From the NCBI GenBank assembly GCA_035374585.1, contig DAOSPF010000081.1, positions 1-12,604 of the forward strand: 12,604 bases of DNA, in the 5' to 3' direction. The notes below the pieces were generated by a model. That model was given only the letters and a program-made list of their open reading frames with translations. It was not told the origin of the DNA and did no database searches. Made by a program: the position numbers and the translations under genes. The DNA is from JAKPQD01 sp029572965. Its GTDB lineage: Bacteria > Bacteroidota > Bacteroidia > Bacteroidales > DTGW01. Shown here piece by piece: positions 1 through 7,245 of the stretch (its first letter is position 1; each line of letters begins with the position of its first letter).

Positions 1-596
1 GCATTATCTGGTTACTTTTATGAGTGTTTACACAATCTTTTTTATACTACCAAATCCTAAACACAAAAATCATTCATCTAAAAATAAATGTATATTAAAC
101 GTTTTTAACTGAACAAAGGATTATACTTCTTTTTTTTAACATCCCATTCAATTTATATTAATTCTAAATAAAAAATATTGAATGAGTTATTGATTTGCTT
201 GGTTTTAAATTGGTTTGGTCTGTTTTATTATGCTTGGCTTCAAACCCGAAAATTTTAGAAGGAAAGGGAATATGCATTACCAATGGCAAAGACCCACACC
301 TCCATCCCTTCTGTTGTTTATTTTCTGTCACACTTTTTGCAAGCCCTCCCACAAGCTGCACATCCCGCTTTGCTTTTGTTTTATTAAAATTCTATGGTAA
401 AAGCAAATCATGAGTAACAGCAACTTCCCTCAAAGCAAAAACCCGTATAAAATGCATTGGAGCTTAAGAAGAATTATAAACTGACTAGCAAAAGCAGGCT
501 ACTCGCAAAATCATTAAAGCTTTTTAATCTGGAGATCCTTCTGAAGACTCTTTTTGTTGAAATATGCTTATAAATGCACCCAAAAACGCCAACGTA
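1..596. other. Gene-poor AT-rich region left of a tRNA fragment
   Basis: I see no convincing gene here. The longest open frames are about 60-72 codons. They overlap each other on both strands between 164 and 413, have no promoter-like box or recognisable domain, and their translations look like chance reading of a pyrimidine-rich patch (about 290-375). Two weak inverted repeats are visible: 8-bp arms at 145-152 and 177-184 (CATTCAAT / ATTGAATG), and 9-bp arms at 369-377 and 399-407 (TTTGCTTTT / AAAAGCAAA). Neither is followed by a clean T-run, so I do not call them terminators. The stretch may be the end of an inserted element, because the tRNA fragment just to its right lacks a 5' half, or it may be decayed intergenic DNA. 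No integrase or transposase remnant is visible. Confidence 0.6.
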
Positions 597-613
597 ATAT
601 ATTGTCAATATAT
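597..613. repeat. Perfect short inverted repeat beside the tRNA fragment
   Basis: Arms of 8 bp (ATATATTG and CAATATAT) flank a single central T. The repeat ends about 15 bp before the first recognisable base of the tRNA anticodon stem. The arms are AT-only except for one G/C pair, so chance is a real possibility. Its position is where a recombinase or excisionase arm site could sit if the tRNA fragment is an attachment site; that is inference. Confidence 0.5.
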
Positions 614-627
614 ATGCAATTGTATTT

Positions 628-674
628 TATGATTCATAATCATGAGGCCCCCAGTTCAATCCTGGGTCGCGCTA
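628..674 (+). pseudogene. 3' half of a tRNA (anticodon CAT), 5' half missing
   Basis: The sequence folds as the 3' part of a tRNA. An anticodon stem of 5 bp (628-632 TATGA with 640-644 TCATG, the outer pair being T-G) encloses the 7-base loop TTCATAA, with anticodon CAT at 635-637. Then come a 5-base variable loop (645-649), a T arm with stem CCCAG/CTGGG (650-654 and 662-666) and loop TTCAATC (655-661), which fits the TTCRANY consensus, then TCGCGCT as the 3' acceptor strand (667-673) and discriminator A674. No CCA is encoded. The matching 5' acceptor strand AGCGCGA and a D arm are absent just upstream and anywhere in positions 1-627. CAT would be a Met or lysidine-modified Ile tRNA. I read it as a fragment left at an integration junction, not a working gene. 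A large insertion or unusual split tRNA cannot be excluded from this window. Confidence 0.7.
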
Positions 675-680
675 CTTGAA

Positions 681-718
681 AAATAAGGCAGTACAGCATT
701 ACGCTGACTGCCTTATTT
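681..718 (+). terminator. Intrinsic terminator after the tRNA fragment
   Basis: A 12-bp perfect outer stem (681-692 with 707-718, core AAGGCAGT/ACTGCCTT) is extended by a 4-bp inner stem (CAGC 694-697 with GCTG 703-706), with one bulged A at 693 and the 5-base loop ATTAC. T-rich sequence follows from 720. It starts seven bases past the tRNA discriminator, as expected for the native terminator of a tRNA transcript read rightward. This suggests that the right side of the junction is the original tRNA locus and that the foreign or rearranged DNA lies to the left. Confidence 0.8.
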
Positions 719-980
719 ATTTTACATTTTCGAATGTTATTGTATTTCCATTTTGTAACAGATTAGTTGACCCTTACTAATAGCCGCTAAGCGGTGAAAT
801 CAATATTGCTTGTAAATATTAAGCCACGTAGATAATATGCTATATCGGTGCTACATTCCTGATAAACATGGCAATTTTGTTGAACTACAAAGATATCGCA
901 ACTACATAGCTGTTTTAGTTTTGGGTTGATGTAATTTTTTAAATCGTTAAAATACAATTTTTAATGCCTAATTAGGGTGT
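719..980. other. Non-coding spacer between tRNA terminator and pckG terminator
   Basis: There is no open frame of useful length, no tRNA or known RNA shape, and no repeat of note apart from a tiny hairpin at 784-794 (CCGCT A AGCGG). It separates the rightward tRNA-fragment terminator from the leftward pckG terminator, so it is a region between two transcription ends. Confidence 0.6.
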
Positions 981-1020
981 ATAAAAATAAGAGCTGCCAT
1001 ATCATTGATAGACAGCTCTT
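981..1020 (-). terminator. Intrinsic terminator of pckG
   Basis: Arms AAGAGCTG (989-996) and CAGCTCTT (1013-1020) pair perfectly around a 16-base loop. Read leftward, the hairpin is followed by ATTTTTAT (complement of 981-988), a short U-tract. It begins 28 bases after the pckG stop codon, the expected distance for its transcription end. Confidence 0.75.
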
Positions 1021-1048
1021 GTTTTATTCTAACTAAGTTGAAAAAAGC

Positions 1049-2836
1049 TTAAGCTAAACGAGCTTTAAGATTTTCAAATTGTTTTTTCATTTCAGCAGGT
1101 AAACGGTCGCCAAATTTAGCCTGGTGTTCAGCTATAAGCTCACATTCTTCTTTCCATGCTTCTTTGTTTACAGTAAGCACTTCGTCCATTTTTTCTGCCT
1201 GGCCGGCTAAGCCGCTAATATCAATTGAATTTTTAGTAGGGACATATCCGATTGGTGTTTCAACAGCATCTGCTGTACCTTCAACACGTTCAAAAATCCA
1301 TTTCAATACGCGGATGTTATCGCCGTAACCTGGCCATAAGAATTTGCCTTCAGCGCTCTTGCGGAACCAGTTAACGTTAAATATTTTGGGCAGCTTGGTT
1401 TTGTCAGGAGCAGATTCTCCAATTTTAACCCAGTGTCCAAAATAATCACCCATGTGATATCCGCAGAATGGCAACATTGCAAATGGGTCGCGGCGTACAC
1501 CAGCTTTAAGGCCGATAGCAGCAGCTGTTACTTCAGAGCCTACAATTGAGCCAAGGAATACACCATGGTTCCAGTCAAATGACTGATATACCAGAGGTAC
1601 AGTACTTGGGCGGCGTCCACCAAATAAGATAGCCGAAATTGGGACACCAGCGGGGTTTTCCCAATCTTTGTCAATGGCAGGGCATTGGCTTGCTGGAGAT
1701 GTAAAACGGGCATTGGGGTGAGCAACAGGGTCTCCTGATGCATTTTCGCGTACGTTGTTTTTCCAGTCAATAGTACCGGCAGGCATATCGTGGCCAATAC
1801 CTTCCCACCATACATCTCCGTCTGGTGTTAAACCTACGTTGGTGAAGATTGTGTTAGCTTTAGCGCTCAACATAGCATTGGGGTTGGTATCCATTGAAGT
1901 AAATGGAGCAACACCAAAGAACCCGGCTTCGGGGTTGATAGCGTACAAACGTCCATCAGCGCCAAATTTCATCCATGCGATATCGTCACCTACAGTCTCA
2001 ACTTTCCATCCCGGGATGGTTGGGATTAACATGGCCAGGTTTGTTTTACCACAAGCGCTTGGGAATGCAGCAGCGATATATTTCTTTACGCCTTGAGGGT
2101 TGGTAATGCCCATGATGAGCATGTGTTCGGCCAACCAACCTTGTTTTTTGGCCATGTTAGAAGCTATACGCAAAGCAAAGCATTTTTTCCCAAGAAGGGC
2201 ATTTCCGCCATAACCTGAGCCGTATGACCAAATTTCATTTGTTTCAGGGAAGTGGCAGATATATTTCTTTTCAATTGGGGCACATGGCCATTTTACATCT
2301 TTTTGGCCTGCTGCAAGGGGTGCCCCTACTGAGTGTATACATGGTACAAATTCTCCATCGCCAAGTATATCAAGTACTTTTTTACCCATACGGGTCATGA
2401 TACGCATGTTTACTACTACATAAGCAGAGTCTGTAAGCTCAACCCCTATATGTGCAATGTTTGAACCAAGAGGCCCCATGCTGAAAGGAATAACATACAT
2501 TGTACGGCCTTTCATGCAGCCTTTGTACATTTCGCGAAGTGTAGCCTTCATCTCTTTTGGATCCATCCAGTTGTTGGTAGGGCCTGCATCTTCTTTCTTT
2601 TCAGAGCAAATGAAAGTACGGTCTTCTACGCGGGCTACATCGCTTGGGTCACTTTGAAAATAGTAACTACCCGGGCGCTTGCTTTCGTTTAATTTTACGG
2701 CGGCTCCGGATTTAACCATTTGATCTAACAGGCGTTGGTTTTCTTCTTCAGAACCATCGCACCAATAAACATTGTCGGGTTGGCACAATTCAGCCCATTC
2801 TTTTACCCAAGCAAGGAGTTTCTGATTTTTTGTCAT
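1049..2836 (-). CDS. pckG: Phosphoenolpyruvate carboxykinase, GTP-dependent
   Basis: Cytosolic enzyme converting oxaloacetate and GTP to phosphoenolpyruvate, CO2 and GDP, the entry step of gluconeogenesis; it can run in reverse in some anaerobes. The 595-residue product is full length for the GTP family and clearly not the ATP-type. Visible motifs: substrate loop GSGYGGNALLGKK (207-218), P-loop FPSACGKTN (258-266) with the family's hyper-reactive cysteine at C262, kinase-2 motif GDDIAW (283-288), nucleotide/PEP-site GGRRP (406-410), and the FNVNWF...KFLWPG stretch near the C-terminus typical of the GTP enzyme. By alignment with the vertebrate enzyme, K218, H238 and D285 would be the Mn2+ ligands. 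No key residue is missing. The start ATG follows an AT-rich leader without a Shine-Dalgarno sequence, usual in Bacteroidota. The gene is monocistronic: its own terminator lies downstream and a divergent kinase operon upstream. Confidence 0.97.
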   Translation of the reverse strand: MTKNQKLLAWVKEWAELCQPDNVYWCDGSEEENQRLLDQMVKSGAAVKLNESKRPGSYYFQSDPSDVARVEDRTFICSEKKEDAGPTNNWMDPKEMKATLREMYKGCMKGRTMYVIPFSMGPLGSNIAHIGVELTDSAYVVVNMRIMTRMGKKVLDILGDGEFVPCIHSVGAPLAAGQKDVKWPCAPIEKKYICHFPETNEIWSYGSGYGGNALLGKKCFALRIASNMAKKQGWLAEHMLIMGITNPQGVKKYIAAAFPSACGKTNLAMLIPTIPGWKVETVGDDIAWMKFGADGRLYAINPEAGFFGVAPFTSMDTNPNAMLSAKANTIFTNVGLTPDGDVWWEGIGHDMPAGTIDWKNNVRENASGDPVAHPNARFTSPASQCPAIDKDWENPAGVPISAILFGGRRPSTVPLVYQSFDWNHGVFLGSIVGSEVTAAAIGLKAGVRRDPFAMLPFCGYHMGDYFGHWVKIGESAPDKTKLPKIFNVNWFRKSAEGKFLWPGYGDNIRVLKWIFERVEGTADAVETPIGYVPTKNSIDISGLAGQAEKMDEVLTVNKEAWKEECELIAEHQAKFGDRLPAEMKKQFENLKARLA

Positions 2837-2875
2837 AATTGAATTATTTATTTTTATTATTTAAGTTTGAATATC

Positions 2876-2891
2876 TGTTATTTGAATAACA
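2876..2891. promoter_or_regulatory. Inverted repeat in the pckG leader
   Basis: TGTTATT TG AATAACA is a perfect 7-bp inverted repeat with a 2-base centre. It lies 40-55 bases upstream of the pckG start and just downstream of the predicted transcription start (about 2909). The size and symmetry suit a dimeric repressor or CRP/FNR-class operator; with a 2-base centre it is less suited to an RNA hairpin. The regulator is unknown. Confidence 0.4.
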
Positions 2892-2915
2892 AACGGCGTT
2901 TTTGCTCAAACCCTG

Positions 2916-2946
2916 CAAATATAAAGTGATATTTTTTTTTGTGAAA
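2916..2946 (-). promoter_or_regulatory. Candidate promoter of pckG
   Basis: On the minus strand, TATATTTG (complement of 2916-2923) fits the Bacteroidota -7 box TAnnTTTG exactly. Nineteen bases further upstream, TTTC (complement of 2943-2946) is one mismatch from the -33 box TTTG. Transcription would start near 2909 and give a leader of roughly 70 bases. The call rests on the strong -7 box and its placement; the -33 box is weak. Confidence 0.5.
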
Positions 2947-2983
2947 GAAAAAACAATAATTATTGTGAAAAAAAAAACAATAA
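2939..2983. repeat. Duplicated A-rich 21-mer enclosing a 14-bp palindrome
   Basis: Two copies of a 21-base unit (2939-2959 and 2963-2983, period 24) agree at 20 of 21 positions. Each begins TTGTG, runs through about ten purines and ends CAATAA. Their junction forms the perfect palindrome ACAATAATTATTGT at 2953-2966. The repeat overlaps the -33 area of the pckG promoter, so it could be slippage-generated or a doubled protein-binding site. Confidence 0.6.
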
Positions 2984-3148
2984 AAATTTTCTGGTTTTTA
3001 ATTGTACTGATTTGTGTTTGCTTGATGCAGTTTTATAACTTTAAATATTTCAAACAATTCGCAATTTTTAGTAATATGTTCATATTTGGCCTGGTAAATT
3101 TTGTAACTCAATAAACATATTGTCGTAATAAATGTTTTAAGTATTTAC

Positions 3149-6049
3149 ATGATTTTTAAAAAAAACAATACCATATATACTAATATCAAAAGTAAGCTGG
3201 CTTATTTTACGACCCGGCTAAAAGTTACATTTTCGAAAACATTGATGTTAAAGGACAGTCTTGATTTTTTTTCGGAAAAAGCCGGCCGTGTTGGGGGAGA
3301 ACTTGCTTTATGGGTTGAAATGATGGCCGGGAGTAAGCCTCAAATGACTTATCGTTTTGAGGTATCTAAAAATCTGATGCATTGGTTTGGAGAAGTTAAT
3401 TTATTTACTTTTCTCAGCAGTAAAATTACTAAACCTTCGACTTATGAGGAGTTTGTGAGGTTTGTTTATGAGCGCGACAGGGCAAAAGTGATTGAAGCCC
3501 ATCAAAATGCTATAAGTTGCCAAAAAGGCTATTCTCTTGAATACAAAATTTGTGTTGGTTTTGAAGATTGTTTAATTATAAAAGAGACTGTCAGGTATTT
3601 CAAAAACCGGAAAGGGGAGTTTTTAATAGGTATTATAACTGATATTTCTGCAGAAACAAAAGCCAGACAAATATTGCAGGTTAAAGAACGCACTGGGGCA
3701 TTGATAGGGGAGATGTTTAAAATGACCGGCAATGTGAAAGGGGTAGAAGAGCTGATTTATAACGTAATGAAACTTATTTCAATAAAATTGCATTGGAATT
3801 TTGCCCATGCAGTAATGTTGTATAATGTTAAGTTCAATTTTAGCAGCAGTCACAATTTGTATTATACTAAAGACCCTTTGAAATATGATAAGCTTGTTTC
3901 GGCAATGAAAAACCAATCTGCCATTCAGTTTTCGCAGGCGCAGCTATCGGTCATCATGAATAAAAAGTCGCTTTGGCTTAAAAATATTGACAAAAACAAA
4001 CAGTATATACTCAACGAACTGGCCACAGAGTCAGGGTTACAGCATATTGTTATTTTCCCTTTGCTTATAAGAGGGCAGGTGATAGGGTTGCTTGAGTTTT
4101 TTACCTCAGATGAAGATATTGCAACTGAACTGATGCCTGATCTTCTCGATCAGATTGGGATGCTTCTGGGTAGCGTGGTAGAACAAAAGGCCAATGAAGT
4201 GGAACTGAAGAAATTTTCGTTGGCTATTGAGCAAAACTTTGCAACGGTTGTGATGACCACCGGGGAAGGCTTTGTTGAATATGTAAACCCGATGTTTTCT
4301 ATGGTTACCGGGTATCATCCTGATGAAGTGCTTGGTAAAAAGATGTCAATCATTAAATCTGGAGTGCATGACTATAATTTTTACAAAACATTATGGGGAG
4401 TGATTAGCAGAGGCAATACCTGGTCTGGAGAGATTTGTAACAAAAAAAAGAATGGTGAGCTCTTTTGGGAACAAGTGAATATTTCGCCTATTAAAGATGA
4501 AAATAATGATATATCTCACTATGTAGCTGTAAAGATAGATATTACAGAAAAGAGAAAAGCTGAAGAAGAAATTTTACGTGCTAAGGAAGCTGCTGAGTCT
4601 GCCAATAAGGCTAAAAGTGAGTTTTTGGCCAACATGAGCCATGAGATTCGCACGCCGATGAATGCCATATTGGGTTTTGCCGAGTTATTGCATGCAAAAA
4701 TAGAGGATGAACAGCAACTTAGCTTTCTCGATTCAATTAAGTCTAGCGGAAAGAACCTGCTGACCATTATCAACGATGTGCTTGACCTTTCTAAAGTAGA
4801 AGCGGGAAAAATGGTTGTCAGCAAAGAATTTGTGGACTTATTTTTATTGCTGAAAGATATTGAATATATGTTTAAGCTCAAAGCTGTTGAAAAAGGCTTA
4901 GAATTTAGTGTTGAGGTAGATTTCAATATCCCTGCCGGCATTGAAACTGATGAAGTAAGGCTTCGACAAATCTTAATTAATATAATTGGCAATGCTATTA
5001 AGTTTACCAGCAATGGTTATGTTAAAGTTAAAGCCCATAGCCGGAAAATATCTGATAAATTTGTAGATATCACTATAGAAGTGGAAGACACAGGTATAGG
5101 GATGTCAAAAGAATATTTAAAGAAGCTTTTTGAGCCCTTCACACAGGAAGATAGCCAAATTACTAAACGTTTTGGTGGTACAGGGCTGGGCCTGTCTATT
5201 TCTAAAAAGCTTATAGAATTATTGAATGGTGAAATATTTGTAGAAAGCGAACAAGGAAAAGGTTCGCGTTTTACAGTTGTTTTTCATGAGGTAAGATTTA
5301 CCCATAAAGAGCAGAAAGAACTTGAACTTATACAAATTAGCCCTGAGAATATTAAATTTGACAGTGCCCTTGTGCTTATTGCAGATGATGTTGCTGCTAA
5401 CCGCAAATATTTCAAGAGTGTACTGCAAGATACCAATTTGAGGATTATTGAAAGCGAAAACGGGCTCGAAACCTTTGAAAAAGCCAAAATTTATCGTCCA
5501 GACATACTGATAACCGATCTTAAGATGCCAGGTTGTAATGGTTTTGAGCTCTTCAGAATGCTTCGTGAAGATCATTCATTTGATAATATGAAGATTGTTG
5601 CAACAACTGCCACGGCAAGTATAGAAGAACGCGATAAGTTGCAGGTACATAAGTTTGACGGTTTATTGATAAAGCCAATACAAGTAAATGATGTTTTTAT
5701 TGAATTGATGAGGCTATTGCCTCATGAGGTTATTGATAATACTGAAAAGATAGAACGTAATAACATTGAAGAAGTTTTTAATATAGAACAGAATAATGAA
5801 TATCTATTTAAAATCCTTGAATCTGAAATGATGCCAATATGGGAAACATTTGAAAGCCAGCAGCCGCTTGATGAAGTAGAGGGTTTTGCAAAAAAAATAA
5901 GGGAAATAGGGCAGGAATATTCTTGCGAACCGGTGATAAGTTATGGAAATCTTTTAGTCAGGGCTATTAACAATTTTGATATTGATGCCATGCTTAAGAA
6001 TCTTAATGATTTTCCAAAATTAATTAGTACTTTTAAAAAGGATAATTGA
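3149..6049 (+). CDS. Hybrid sensor histidine kinase (PAS-GAF-PAS-HisKA-HATPase-receiver)
   Basis: This 966-residue kinase senses an unknown cytosolic signal and autophosphorylates. Order: basic N-terminus (1-40), a divergent PAS-like domain (about 45-170), GAF (about 195-345), PAS with PAC end (about 352-470), a short coiled coil, HisKA with SHEIRTP and phospho-acceptor H498, HATPase with N box (about 608-620), G1 DTGIGM (647-652), F box FEPF (661-664) and intact G2 GGTGLGL (676-682), then a receiver with acidic pair D746/D747, phospho-acceptor D790, T819/T820 and K842. No signal peptide or membrane helix is visible, so it should be soluble. The last 95 residues form a helical domain where an Hpt domain often sits, but it contains no histidine. 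ATG at 3149 is the first in frame; the next, at 3246, would also keep all domains. The gene is followed after 7 bases by a second kinase, so the two are almost surely cotranscribed. Confidence 0.93.
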   Translation: MIFKKNNTIYTNIKSKLAYFTTRLKVTFSKTLMLKDSLDFFSEKAGRVGGELALWVEMMAGSKPQMTYRFEVSKNLMHWFGEVNLFTFLSSKITKPSTYEEFVRFVYERDRAKVIEAHQNAISCQKGYSLEYKICVGFEDCLIIKETVRYFKNRKGEFLIGIITDISAETKARQILQVKERTGALIGEMFKMTGNVKGVEELIYNVMKLISIKLHWNFAHAVMLYNVKFNFSSSHNLYYTKDPLKYDKLVSAMKNQSAIQFSQAQLSVIMNKKSLWLKNIDKNKQYILNELATESGLQHIVIFPLLIRGQVIGLLEFFTSDEDIATELMPDLLDQIGMLLGSVVEQKANEVELKKFSLAIEQNFATVVMTTGEGFVEYVNPMFSMVTGYHPDEVLGKKMSIIKSGVHDYNFYKTLWGVISRGNTWSGEICNKKKNGELFWEQVNISPIKDENNDISHYVAVKIDITEKRKAEEEILRAKEAAESANKAKSEFLANMSHEIRTPMNAILGFAELLHAKIEDEQQLSFLDSIKSSGKNLLTIINDVLDLSKVEAGKMVVSKEFVDLFLLLKDIEYMFKLKAVEKGLEFSVEVDFNIPAGIETDEVRLRQILINIIGNAIKFTSNGYVKVKAHSRKISDKFVDITIEVEDTGIGMSKEYLKKLFEPFTQEDSQITKRFGGTGLGLSISKKLIELLNGEIFVESEQGKGSRFTVVFHEVRFTHKEQKELELIQISPENIKFDSALVLIADDVAANRKYFKSVLQDTNLRIIESENGLETFEKAKIYRPDILITDLKMPGCNGFELFRMLREDHSFDNMKIVATTATASIEERDKLQVHKFDGLLIKPIQVNDVFIELMRLLPHEVIDNTEKIERNNIEEVFNIEQNNEYLFKILESEMMPIWETFESQQPLDEVEGFAKKIREIGQEYSCEPVISYGNLLVRAINNFDIDAMLKNLNDFPKLISTFKKDN

Positions 6050-6056
6050 AAAAAGC

Positions 6057-7244
6057 ATGCAAAGTTATACGCCATCGGACTTCTCTATATTAATGGTTGA
6101 TGATAATCCTAAGAATTTGCAGCTTTTAGGGACTAACCTTAGAAACGAGGGTTATAGGGTGGAATTTGCCACCAACGGGAAAATGGCCTTGTCATGGGTC
6201 GAGAAACGGGTTTTTGACTTGATTTTGCTCGATATTATGATGCCAGAGATGTCGGGTTATGAGGTATGTCAAAAAATAAGGCTGAAAGCTGAGTATAATG
6301 ATGTGCCTATCATATTTCTTACAGCAAAAGTTGAAAAAGAAAGCGTTGTGCATGGTTTTAAACTTGGGGCACAGGATTATATTACCAAGCCATTTGATAT
6401 AGCAGAGTTGATGGCTCGTGTCAGAACGCATTTAGAACTTCGTTATCACCGAAAAATGCTCATTGAGGTTAATGCCAACCTTGAAAAGATTGTACAAGAG
6501 CGTACTTTAGAACTTCAACATGCCAACAAACAGCTTTCGCTTGCAAATGATGAGCTGATGAAGTTGGAAAAGGCCAAAGCCGAATTTTTGCATATCATAG
6601 CCCACGAAATCCGCACCCCGCTTAATGGTATCAAAGGGTCGGTGCAAATAATGAAAGACTTAAATGAAACGGCCTCTTTAGGAAATCTTTTTAAAATATT
6701 GGACGAATCGGTTAGCCGGCTTGAGAAATTTTCAATCATTGCCTTAAAAATTACCCAGTTGAAAACCGGTTCGTACGAGTTGGATATGCAAGAAATCCCG
6801 TTAAAAATATTGTTTGACAAAATTTTTGCCCATTTTGCCAAACAAATTAACCTTAAAAAAATAAACTGGAAGATGGCAACCTGCGATTCATGTCATATTT
6901 GGGGTGATAATGAATTGGTTTCCAATGCCCTGATTTCGGTATATGATAATGCTATCAAGTTTACCCCCAATGAAGGGTTTATAGAAACTTTAGTTGAAGT
7001 GCGCGATGGAAAAATTAAACTTACAGTCAAAGACTCGGGGCCAGGGTTTAGCGAGCAGGCCCTGAGGACGCTTTACAGGCTTTTTTCTCCGGGGGTAAAG
7101 CATGTCAATGAAAACGAAGGTATAGAGCTTGCTATGGTAAAGATGATTATGGAAGTCCACAAAGGAGATGTGAAAATAGCCAATGGAGAGCATGGGGCTA
7201 ATGTAACCCTTGAGTTTCCGGTATTTGATCCTTACAAAAGATAA
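6057..7244 (+). CDS. Receiver-first histidine kinase
   Basis: This 395-residue protein has an N-terminal receiver (about 10-125: D15/D16, phospho-acceptor D59 in LLDIMMP, T89, K111-P112), a coiled-coil linker (about 130-172), then HisKA with AHEIRTP (H183) and an HATPase domain with N-box residues D297-N298 and G1 box DSGPGF (326-331). The order receiver-then-kinase lets phosphorylation of D59 control its own kinase or phosphatase activity. The G2 box is degenerate: where GxGxG is expected it reads NEGIE (353-357), leaving one of three glycines, while the following LAMVK matches the family. There is no DNA-binding domain, membrane segment or signal peptide. The start lies 7 bases after the hybrid kinase stop, and no other ATG fits before the receiver. 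It is probably a phosphorelay partner of the upstream kinase; the phosphotransfer route is unknown. Confidence 0.92.
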   Translation: MQSYTPSDFSILMVDDNPKNLQLLGTNLRNEGYRVEFATNGKMALSWVEKRVFDLILLDIMMPEMSGYEVCQKIRLKAEYNDVPIIFLTAKVEKESVVHGFKLGAQDYITKPFDIAELMARVRTHLELRYHRKMLIEVNANLEKIVQERTLELQHANKQLSLANDELMKLEKAKAEFLHIIAHEIRTPLNGIKGSVQIMKDLNETASLGNLFKILDESVSRLEKFSIIALKITQLKTGSYELDMQEIPLKILFDKIFAHFAKQINLKKINWKMATCDSCHIWGDNELVSNALISVYDNAIKFTPNEGFIETLVEVRDGKIKLTVKDSGPGFSEQALRTLYRLFSPGVKHVNENEGIELAMVKMIMEVHKGDVKIANGEHGANVTLEFPVFDPYKR

Positions 7245-7245
7245 T

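Larger units (their letters stand above)
2837..3148. other. Divergent intergenic region between pckG and the kinase operon
   Basis: This 312-base control region serves pckG (leftward) and the histidine kinase gene (rightward). It holds a pckG promoter candidate, an inverted repeat in the pckG leader, a duplicated A-rich 21-mer and a 14-bp palindrome, each listed separately. For the rightward gene, the best promoter match I find is weak: CATATTTG at 3081-3088 with TTCG at 3058-3061 (19-base spacing), one mismatch in each box to the Bacteroidota TTTG / TAnnTTTG pattern. A 70-codon open frame at 2902-3114 is low-complexity (Lys, Ile and Phe from A- and T-runs), overlaps the promoter and is not called as a gene. 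Confidence 0.65.

Noticed and set aside
164..413. Overlapping small open frames on both strands (61-72 codons)
   Set aside because: They are mutually overlapping, have no recognisable family or promoter, and their composition follows the local pyrimidine skew, so a coding role is unsupported.
602..674. Intact tRNA-Met reading
   Set aside because: The bases where the 5' acceptor strand and D arm should be (602-627) do not pair with TCGCGCT and have no D-loop features, so only the 3' half is present.
1046..1055. AGCTTAAGCT palindrome over the pckG stop
   Set aside because: Short, AT-rich and within coding sequence; expected by chance, and the true terminator lies further downstream.
1755..2096. 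113-codon rightward frame inside pckG
   Set aside because: It is antisense to the conserved P-loop region of an intact enzyme and has no independent support.
2939..2983. CRISPR-like repeat
   Set aside because: Only two A-rich units with a 3-base gap, no spacers of 25-40 bases and no cas genes.
2902..3114. 70-codon rightward open frame upstream of the hybrid kinase
   Set aside because: Its translation comes from A- and T-runs (Lys, Ile, Phe), it overlaps the pckG promoter and the tandem repeat, and it shows no domain or start signal.
4519..5013. 164-codon leftward frame inside the hybrid kinase
   Set aside because: It is antisense to the HisKA/HATPase region, Ser/Leu-rich, and a typical shadow of a conserved coding frame.
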